From positions 1-45,790 of the forward strand of contig JASJXV010000010.1 in NCBI GenBank assembly GCA_030123805.1: 45,790 nt of DNA, given 5' to 3'. Below the pieces are notes generated by a model. The model saw nothing but the letters and a program-made list of their open reading frames with translations. It had not been told where the DNA came from and did no database searches. Origin of the DNA: Gammaproteobacteria bacterium (GTDB lineage Bacteria; Pseudomonadota; Gammaproteobacteria; Pseudomonadales; Azotimanducaceae). A program made the position numbers and the translations under genes. Shown in pieces: positions 18,409-26,000 of the stretch (its first letter is position 1; every line of letters starts with the position of its first letter).

Positions 18409-18458
18409 TTTTTTCTCACTTTCATTCAATTACCCCCAGCAATAACCGCTCCTCATCA

Positions 18459-18665
18459 CTAATAGTGAGGAGGTAATCCGACCTCGTCCGGGGTGATCAG
18501 ACCGGCTACTTGAAGAAGTTGTTGGTTGATACTTTTGAGCTGCGTTTTAAGCTCGTCGAGTTCTTTTTGCTGATTGATAATTACATCATCAAGCTTTTGC
18601 AATAAGTCATCCTGAAAAGTCAGGCGAGTTTCCAGCTCTATTATTCGCTCTTCCATACTTGTCAC
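18459..18665 (-). CDS. slyX: SlyX family protein
   Basis: This 68-residue coiled-coil protein starts with MEERIIELETRLTFQDDLLQ and ends with the conserved proline-rich PPHY tail, both diagnostic of SlyX. The name comes from a position next to slyD in enterobacteria; the function remains unknown. Here it sits between hisF and the quinone oxidoreductase, on the same strand as both. Confidence 0.92.
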   Translation of the reverse strand: MTSMEERIIELETRLTFQDDLLQKLDDVIINQQKELDELKTQLKSINQQLLQVAGLITPDEVGLPPHY

Positions 18666-18706
18666 CAGATATTCTCTCCTCGGGAAATCGGAATCTACCA
18701 GACACT

Positions 18707-18759
18707 GTGTATTAACCTGCCCCGCAAAAGCGTTAATACACCTTGTCCAGGTGTATTAA
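18707..18759. repeat. Three alternating copies of GTGTATTAA with an 11-bp perfect hairpin
   Basis: GTGTATTAA occurs at 18707-18715 and 18751-18759, and its reverse complement at 18733-18741. The last two form the perfect 11-bp stem TTAATACACCT/AGGTGTATTAA (18733-18743, 18749-18759) with loop TGTCC. The first two could form an alternative stem. It lies between hisF and slyX. On the minus strand CGCTTTT follows the stem, so it may end the hisHF transcript. A second inverted repeat, GTCCGA/TCGGAC, sits at 18766-18781. Confidence 0.8.
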
Positions 18760-18796
18760 GAGGCCGTCCGAGATGTCGGACCACGAGAATAGCCTC

Positions 18797-19576
18797 CTAG
18801 TATCCAAGTCTCATTTTAATTCCGCGGCCAGCCAAATACTCCTTCAGCTCTCTGCAGGTATATTCACCGAAGTGGACCATGGACGCAACCAAGGCAGCAT
18901 CAGCGCCCCCCTCTGTTAACACGTCATACAGATGTTCAGGCTTCCCTGCACCTCCGGATGCAATAACCGGAATTGATACTGCATCCGCAATCAATCGAGT
19001 GAGATTCAATTCATAACCTGCTCGGGTGCCATCTGCATCGATAGAATTCACAACCAGTTCTCCAGCCCCTAACTCCTCGCCCCGCAGCGCCCATTGCAAA
19101 GCATCCAGGCCGGTATCGGTGCGCCCGCCATTAATTACTATTTCATATCCGCTGGGCAGCACTCTGCTAACGTCAACCCGTTTAATATCCATGGAAAGTA
19201 TGGTGCTTTGATTACCCAGAGCGTGGGCGCACTCAGCAATCAATTCCGGACGTTTGACCGCTGCGGAGTTGACATTAACCTTCTCTGCACCGGCCATTCT
19301 CAGCTTAGTTGCATCGTCAATGCTTCTAATTCCGCCACCTACCGAGAAGGGTATGAACACCTGCTCTGCCACTTTCTCAACCACATCAATCATGATGTTC
19401 CTTTCATCGCTCGATGCGGTGATATCGTAAAACACCAACTCGTCCAATCCGTCTTCATAATATTCACGGGCTTTGCTAACCGGATCACCAATGTCGCGGG
19501 TATCCACGAATTTCACACTTTTAGCCAGTTTCCCTTCGCGAACATCAAGGCAAACTACCAATCTCTTGCTTAACAT
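18797..19576 (-). CDS. hisF: Imidazole glycerol phosphate synthase cyclase subunit HisF
   Basis: This 259-residue TIM barrel converts PRFAR plus ammonia to imidazole glycerol phosphate and AICAR. The catalytic aspartates fall exactly at D11 (CLDV) and D130 (SMDIKR), with K19 in loop 1. FSVGGGI and IASGGAG are the phosphate-binding loops. The usual VVKG of loop 1 reads LAKS here, a mild departure. The start is the ATG at 19576 ([12 protein letters not shown]); longer in-frame extensions are not conserved. It lies 25 bases after hisH and away from hisA/hisB, which are not in this window, so it may be a split or second his locus. Confidence 0.93.
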   Translation of the reverse strand: MLSKRLVVCLDVREGKLAKSVKFVDTRDIGDPVSKAREYYEDGLDELVFYDITASSDERNIMIDVVEKVAEQVFIPFSVGGGIRSIDDATKLRMAGAEKVNVNSAAVKRPELIAECAHALGNQSTILSMDIKRVDVSRVLPSGYEIVINGGRTDTGLDALQWALRGEELGAGELVVNSIDADGTRAGYELNLTRLIADAVSIPVIASGGAGKPEHLYDVLTEGGADAALVASMVHFGEYTCRELKEYLAGRGIKMRLGY

Positions 19577-19601
19577 AGTGCGTCTCTCTTCAGGTCGCCC
19601 T

Positions 19602-20219
19602 TTAAATTGTGCCATCCCAGTTGCAGAATCGTTCCAGAATGGACAGACCGAATTGACCACTTTTTTCAATATGGAACTGAGTAGCAAACAGATTTCTTTT
19701 ACCGACCACGGAGCAAAACTCCAGGCCGTATTCGGTCACACCATATATGTTCGAAGTATCCGTGGGACACGGATAGTATGAGTGCACGAAATAGAATTCG
19801 TCACCGTTCTCCACAGATTCAAGCAGCGGATGTGGTTGTACGACATTAACCCCGTTCCAGCCCATGTGAGGTACTTTCAGTGATCTATCCTCAGGCTCAA
19901 AACGCTTGCACACACCTTTTACCAGGCCAAGACACTGCCTGTCATCCTCCTCGGTAAATTCAAGAATTATTTGCGCACCCAGACAAATACCCAGAATCGG
20001 GATACCCTGGTTAAAGGCATATTTGAGAGCTTCATCCAGTTTTCTTTCGCGCAAGGTATCCACCGCGCTGGTGGCTGCCCCTACACCGGGGAAGATAATT
20101 CGCTCGGCCTTCTCTACCGCTGCCGGATCAGCCGTTACCACGGATTCAACTCCAACCCGATGACAAGCCCGCTGAACACTACGCAGGTTACCTGCCTCAT
20201 AGTCAATTATGGTTATCAT
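19602..20219 (-). CDS. hisH: Imidazole glycerol phosphate synthase glutaminase subunit HisH
   Basis: This 205-residue class I glutamine amidotransferase supplies ammonia to HisF. The nucleophile motif GICLGAQ (Cys near residue 82) and the C-terminal His-Glu pair in [11 protein letters not shown] complete the triad; the usual HPEKS reads HIEKS. Start [11 protein letters not shown] at 20219 is the family start. It is the first gene of the hisHF pair and is divergent from the GntR-PurM gene, with about 290 bases of shared upstream region. Confidence 0.93.
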   Translation of the reverse strand: MITIIDYEAGNLRSVQRACHRVGVESVVTADPAAVEKAERIIFPGVGAATSAVDTLRERKLDEALKYAFNQGIPILGICLGAQIILEFTEEDDRQCLGLVKGVCKRFEPEDRSLKVPHMGWNGVNVVQPHPLLESVENGDEFYFVHSYYPCPTDTSNIYGVTEYGLEFCSVVGKRNLFATQFHIEKSGQFGLSILERFCNWDGTI

Positions 20220-20271
20220 CGGGCAGTCTCTAATAGCAACGAAAACATGAGCAAAGGCCTGAACTAAGAGG

Positions 20272-20330
20272 CTGTTCATGAATAGACGGGGTCACCTAGA
20301 TGGCGTCGCCCCGACTAACCTATTGCGAAC
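20272..20330. repeat. Dispersed intergenic repeat, copy 2
   Basis: This copy aligns without gaps to 28199-28257 at roughly 75% identity by eye, and more loosely with a shortened copy at 13795-13840. Its core is two 14-base units, AGACGGGGTCACCT and AGATGGCGTCGCCC. It lies in the hisH / GntR-PurM divergent region. Confidence 0.65.
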
Positions 20331-20445
20331 AAGCCTGATTATCGAAATTAACGAGCGCGGATTATAGGCTAGATGGAGCGCGATTGAGAAATTCGAGGCA
20401 TCAAATAGTGAAAATTTTATTCTTTAATGTTAAAACACTCACTTT

Positions 20446-20471
20446 ATCTGTATCATTAGTATAATACAGAT
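20446..20471. promoter_or_regulatory. Operator-like palindrome overlapping a TATAAT box
   Basis: ATCTGTAT (20446-20453) and ATACAGAT (20464-20471) form a perfect 8-bp inverted repeat with a 10-base spacer. A perfect TATAAT at 20460-20465 overlaps the right arm. The element is 43 bases upstream of the GntR-PurM ATG and within the divergent hisH region. Its size and GTAT-N10-ATAC symmetry suit a GntR dimer. No good -35 was found. Autoregulation is inferred. Confidence 0.6.
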
Positions 20472-20513
20472 GCAAGAAAAAGCCACCAACCACTCTCCGT
20501 CCTGGAATTGCCG

Positions 20514-21923
20514 ATGAAACTTCAGTTGGACACGAGCAACAAGACCCCCGTATTTCAGCAGATCGTCGATCAGATACATTTTGCAATAAACACGGGAGAA
20601 CTGTCTCCCGGCGACAAGCTCCCCAGTATTCGGACCATCGCGTCGAAAAACGGTCTTGCCATAAATACGGTCGCTAAAGCGCTCAGGCAGCTTGAGTTCA
20701 GGGGTGTTATTGAGGCCAGAGATCGCAGCGCATTTATAGTTTCTCAGAAATCTGATATCAGCCGATATCAAGCCCGAGGTGTTTCTTCGGACAAGACCGA
20801 GGTGCACCATGTGGTTGACAATCTGGATAGCGGCATATTCCCCCATGCATTCTGCAAGATCACAGAAGATTATCTGGGAGGCGATCCGGAAAAGTGCAAC
20901 GTTATTCACGCGGATGGCAGCGGTACCAAATCCATAATTGCCTATTTACACTACAAGGAAACGGGAGATCCAACTGTTTTCCATGGTATTGCCCAGGACA
21001 GTATTGTCATGAATCTGGATGACCTGCTCTGTGTTGGAGTCAAGGGTCGGATCCTGATCTCTAATACGATTAACCGCAATGCACTCAACTGCGGGGGTGA
21101 TGTGGTCGCAGCCCTGATTGAGGGTAGCGAACAGTTTCTTGCCGAATTGCGACACTGGGGAGTGAATATTTTCCCGGGTGGTGGTGAGACCGCCGATGTA
21201 GGAGATCTGACCGGCACGGTAATCGTCGATACTTGCGCCGTATCAGTGATGAGAAAATCCGAGGTCATCACGGGCGAGCAGATCAAACCCGGACTTGCCA
21301 TCGTCGGTTTATCATCCACCGGTCAGGCAAGCTATGAACAAAAGGAAAATAGCGGCATTGGCAGCAACGGCCTGACCAGCGCGCGCCACGATATGTTAAG
21401 CCGCTACTATGCCGAAATCTATCCGGAATCATATGACGCCAATGTATCCGAAAACCTCATCTATTGCGGTCCCTATAGACTGGAAGATCCAATTCCCAAC
21501 TCGACCTTGTCGGCCGGTGAAGCGCTACTCAGCCCCACCCGAAGTTATGCTCCGGTAGTCTACAAATTGCTGGAGATCTGTCCCGATCAAATTGCGGGTT
21601 TCATTCATTGTTCCGGGGGTGCACAAACCAAGTGTCTTAAATTCGGTCAGCAAGTACATTTCATCAAAGATAACCTGTTCCCTACGCCAGCTGTATTTTC
21701 AGCTATACAAAAAGCATCCGGGACCGAGTGGAAAGAGATGTACCAGGTTTTCAATATGGGTCATCGAATGGAGATCTACTGCCCGCAGACGGCTGTTGAT
21801 GAAGTGATTTCCATTGCCAACTCATTTCGTATTGACGCTCGCCAGATCGGCCATACTGAGACATCCAGCCAGGCGGGGAATCATCTGTCACTCCACCATG
21901 AAAACCACGTCTTCGAATACTGA
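20514..21923 (+). CDS. GntR-type winged-helix domain fused to a Bacteroidetes-like PurM (AIR synthase)
   Basis: This is a protein of about 469 residues. Residues 1-75 form a GntR winged helix ([10 protein letters not shown], then [20 protein letters not shown] and [12 protein letters not shown]). From about residue 85 to the end it is a full PurM-like AIR synthase: HADGSGTKS (equivalent to DGVGTK), [40 protein letters not shown], and [17 protein letters not shown] near the C-terminus. The sequence style matches the PurM of Bacteroidetes rather than the gammaproteobacterial PurM as I remember them. Start: ATG at 20514; a TTG at 20508 is also in frame. PurM closes the imidazole ring of AIR in purine synthesis. 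Whether this copy is an enzyme, a purine-sensing regulator or both is open. Confidence 0.85.
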   Translation: MKLQLDTSNKTPVFQQIVDQIHFAINTGELSPGDKLPSIRTIASKNGLAINTVAKALRQLEFRGVIEARDRSAFIVSQKSDISRYQARGVSSDKTEVHHVVDNLDSGIFPHAFCKITEDYLGGDPEKCNVIHADGSGTKSIIAYLHYKETGDPTVFHGIAQDSIVMNLDDLLCVGVKGRILISNTINRNALNCGGDVVAALIEGSEQFLAELRHWGVNIFPGGGETADVGDLTGTVIVDTCAVSVMRKSEVITGEQIKPGLAIVGLSSTGQASYEQKENSGIGSNGLTSARHDMLSRYYAEIYPESYDANVSENLIYCGPYRLEDPIPNSTLSAGEALLSPTRSYAPVVYKLLEICPDQIAGFIHCSGGAQTKCLKFGQQVHFIKDNLFPTPAVFSAIQKASGTEWKEMYQVFNMGHRMEIYCPQTAVDEVISIANSFRIDARQIGHTETSSQAGNHLSLHHENHVFEY

Positions 21924-22044
21924 TGCCTCAGAGTGAGCAGGCTCGGACCTTCTGCTCGCTCTCGCAGCACTATCCACCCAGGATCAGGCCATCTGTGCCT
22001 GTCTGCACTACATGCTAACAATGCAAATCAGGCGATGGACAGAA

Positions 22045-22911
22045 TCATTGACCCCTTTCGTGTTGCCGAGCTTTTTCTAGCAGCGATTTGTAGAAACTGG
22101 CAACAATAGGTACCGACCAGGTCGACTTCCTGGCAACAAACCGGACAGGTCTGTGCAGTCCCTTTTCCCCCAGATTTATCAGACAGGATTCCGGAACATT
22201 TAATGTTTGAGCCACGCCGATGGGAACCAACCCATGGCCAAAACCCGCAATGGCCATCTGGGCTACGCTGAAGAAGGATTCCAGTGATACTTCCCGCCGA
22301 ATTCGTAATCTTTTTACGTCGTCTTTGAAAGATCGCCAGGCACCAGAATAGTCTTCGATTGTAATAACGCCCAGTTCGTCCTGTTCGGGGAATCGGATCT
22401 TCTTTAATCCTGAAGGTATTACTACCATGGGTTCCAGCTTGATCAATTCAGATTGCAGATCCGTACCCAGGTCACTCGATCCTGTACAAACGCCCAACAT
22501 AAATTCACCTGACCTGACTCTGTCCAGAACCACCGGAGTACGATGAGTATGAAACCTGAAGTTAACGTCGGGCATCTCCAGCTTGATATCATGGAAAACC
22601 GCGGGACCCCATGACGACAGGATCGCGTCGGAAACACCAATAACCAGCTCACCGTGTCCTGGTCCCATCTCCTCAATGAACAATTCCCTCAGTTCCGAGA
22701 GAATGGGAGTAATTCTATCCACAAGTCTTTGCCCACTGGGTGTCAGCTCCACCCGTCTGCCCTTTTTCTGGATCAGTTTCTTGCCATAATATTTTTCGAG
22801 ACTGGCGATTCGCTTACTCACGGCTGACTGGGTGATGCGGAGTTCTGTACTGCTTTCCAGCATGGTTCCGAAACGGGATAGCACCAGCAGAGTTTCAAGG
22901 TTTTCAATCAT
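22045..22911 (-). CDS. LysR-family transcriptional regulator
   Basis: This is a protein of about 289 residues from MIENLETLLVL (22911); an extension to the ATG at 22950 is in frame. The N-terminal winged helix has ITQSAVSKRIASLEKYYGKKL (about 24-44) and a periplasmic-binding-like effector domain follows. It lies about 145 bases downstream of, and on the same strand as, the giant carboxylase, so it could be its regulator or even co-transcribed. The target is not evident. Confidence 0.9.
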   Translation of the reverse strand: MIENLETLLVLSRFGTMLESSTELRITQSAVSKRIASLEKYYGKKLIQKKGRRVELTPSGQRLVDRITPILSELRELFIEEMGPGHGELVIGVSDAILSSWGPAVFHDIKLEMPDVNFRFHTHRTPVVLDRVRSGEFMLGVCTGSSDLGTDLQSELIKLEPMVVIPSGLKKIRFPEQDELGVITIEDYSGAWRSFKDDVKRLRIRREVSLESFFSVAQMAIAGFGHGLVPIGVAQTLNVPESCLINLGEKGLHRPVRFVARKSTWSVPIVASFYKSLLEKARQHERGQ

Positions 22912-23056
22912 TGGTAATCGTCCGGGAGCTTGTCCGAGACTGTAAATCATTCCGAAGAGGGATATATTCTATTCCATTTAGTCTCTTTTTTCACGCTATT
23001 GAAGTTTACTAATTTCTACTCCAGGAAGACGCTGATTAATTCGCTGACGGCGCTTA

Positions 23057-26000
23057 CTATTGCGCTGCAGGCTCCTGCACCGGCGCTATTACAAATAGCA
23101 GATCACCTTCGTTTACCTGTTGACCAGTTGCTATGTTAATTCGCATCATCCGATACTGTTGATTCGATGGATAGAGTTCTTCACCATTTGAGGAGAAACT
23201 ACTGAGACTCACTGGGGTAAACATCTTCATAGCTTCAAGCTGACACAGAATCTGTTCGGTGGTGAATATACCGCCTACAGCAATATACTCAGGCTCCGAA
23301 GGAGAGGGAGTTAGATAGAAGACAGCCGTCGACGGTGATACTACTTTTATTTCATCGCTACCTTCGATTCTAAGCGATTCAAGATCCACACTCATTTCAA
23401 CGATACCGGATGCTTCCTCAATTTCACTAATCAGTTCTGCGGCATCAATGCGGGCAAGAAACCTGGGTAGATAATCAGTGTCATATTCACCGTTAATAAA
23501 CTCTTCGTCACCCAGTATCTTTTTGATGAGAGTGATGTTGGTGCATATGCCGTGGATCGTCACTTTACCGAGGTATGCTCGCATTCTGTTTATGGCATCA
23601 ATGCGATCGGAACCCCAACATATTATCTGGATGATCAGACTATCGTAGAAGGGTGAGACAATTTTACCCTCAGCGGCCATGGAGATTTGTTGTAGATGGG
23701 GCTCTTCCGGTAGCACACACTCAGTTATCTCACCCGGTGTGGGCTGGAATGAAATGCTACCATCGGCGTCAACCACCGCTTTCTCGGCATTCACCCGTAC
23801 TTCCAACGCATACCCCGTCTCTTTGATAGGCATATCCTTTATGGATCTGCCTGAGGCAATATCAAATTGTGCTTTGACAATGTCAATTCCCGTGACTACT
23901 TCAGTCACGGGATGTTCGACCTGCAACCGGGTATTCATTTCCATGAAGTAAATAGATTGATTCGGTACATCGTAGATGAATTCAACCGTTCCAGCGCCAT
24001 GATAATCAACGGCATCTGCGATCTTTCCTGCATATTCAAAGACTGCTTTCTTATGCTTGCTGGACAATATAGTTGAGCCTGACTCTTCCATCAGTTTCTG
24101 ATTGTTCCTCTGAACGCTGCAATCCCGGAGGCCCAATATCTTCGTATTACCCAGCGTATCACGTAATATTTGTATTTCTATATGTCGCATTGAAGTAACA
24201 AATTTCTCAAGATAGATGTCGCCGTTGCCAAACGCATTCTTTGCTTCAGCCGTAACCTGGTGGAATAGACTATGAATCTGCTCAGGCCTGTTCACCACCT
24301 GGATGCCTTTGCCACCCCCGCCGTGCACGGCTTTAATCAACACCGGATATCCAATCTGATCTGCTACTTCCGCTGCCCGTTCTGACGTATTCACAATGCC
24401 GTGACTGCCGGGCACGACCGGCACCCCAATACCCATGGTAGTACTAATGGCATTGGACTTGTTGCCCATGGTTTCCATACTGGAGACCGAGGGTCCGATA
24501 AAGTTGATGCCGTGATCCAGACAAAGCCTGGCAAAATTCGGGTCTTCCGAAAGAAATCCAATGCCCGGGTGTAAAGAATCGACCCCCTCATCTTCAGCAA
24601 TACGCAACACACTGAGCGCATTCAGGTAGCTTTCATCGGATGTGTTACCGCCGATACAGACGACGCGGTCCTTCTGACTCACACTAACCATATCCGCAGG
24701 TACGGAATCCATGTCGGGATCCGACTGAACTAATACAATTTCCAGCCCCATCTCCTGGGCCTTGCGTACCAATTTCACCGCGGTGCAACCACGGGCATGG
24801 ATAAGAGTTTTCTTCACTTCCCGAACAACATCCTTCACTTCAGGAGACTCAAGCCTCTGAACTCCTGCTGCCGTAAGAGTCCCTGCCATAATTCTATCGA
24901 CGACTTCTTCCACCGTTTCTGTCGGCAATGGTATGGCTGGATCTACCTTGCGTAATTCTTTATCCAGATCTTCTGAGAATGGATGCTTCACCAAACCTTG
25001 CATGGCTCCCGGCGTCAAAGACAAATAGTTTGACAGAGTAGCCGTACTGGGAAGATTGGACTCCACCACCTTCTGCCCCGCAAATGGCATATCGGTACCC
25101 GAGAAATAGTAGGTCTGTGCCAGGGGGTGAGTTACAAAACTGGCTTGTGCGCCACCGGTACAATCACCGAAGCCAAAGACTATGACGGGCAGGTCATTGT
25201 CTCTGATAAAGCGTGTGAATCGATCATTCAGAACCGGCATAGAGAATAAAACACTTGGACCTTCCTTGGTCTGCATGCCACCGGAAGAGATAAAACAGAT
25301 GACCGGTAATCTCTGACGCGAGCATTCGACCAGTAATTTGCATATCTTTTCACAACCAGCCATATCCATGCAGCCGACCTGAAAATCCAGATTTGAGATA
25401 ACTGCACCGACTCGCAGCTCATTTTCTGCACTGATTTTGAAATTGCCAATACCGGTTATAGTTCCACAGGGCGTGACACCATTTTTCAATGCACTCTCTA
25501 TGCTGGGGCGCAGAGTGGGGAAATTGACCGGATCCGCAGTCATCATGGTTTCATTCATTTCTTCAAACTCGTTGAAGAAACGATTAACGAAAGAAGAAAC
25601 GGTGGCGCTCTTCTTGCTTTTTTCCTTGGCAAGAACTTCCTGAATCAACAGGTCCCGATACGCTATGGTGAGTCGATTCCAGAAGTCTTTGCGACGACCT
25701 ATTCTAATAGGATTGATGCGCCCCTCATATTTTTTGGTACCTGCCTCTGACTGATAATATTCCGGTAACAGTTTTTCAAAGAGAAAACTCACGATAACGA
25801 AAAGCGTATCCGATTTGTCCGGATAAACAATTTTCTTCCATTCCTCAACTGATTTCAGAAAGGTTGAGCCACGGGAAGTCCCGGCAAAATACTCTATCCA
25901 GTCAGCGAACTGCAGGGCTAACAACTCAGAAGCCAATCCAGAGAATACGGGTCGCGCCGCACATTTTGTCAGCACGTCACTCACCAGATCCTTGATGATG

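Noticed and set aside
18707-18781. CRISPR-like array from the repeated GTGTATTAA and TCGGAC motifs
   Set aside because: Repeats are only 9-11 bases, alternate in orientation and have no regular spacers or cas genes.
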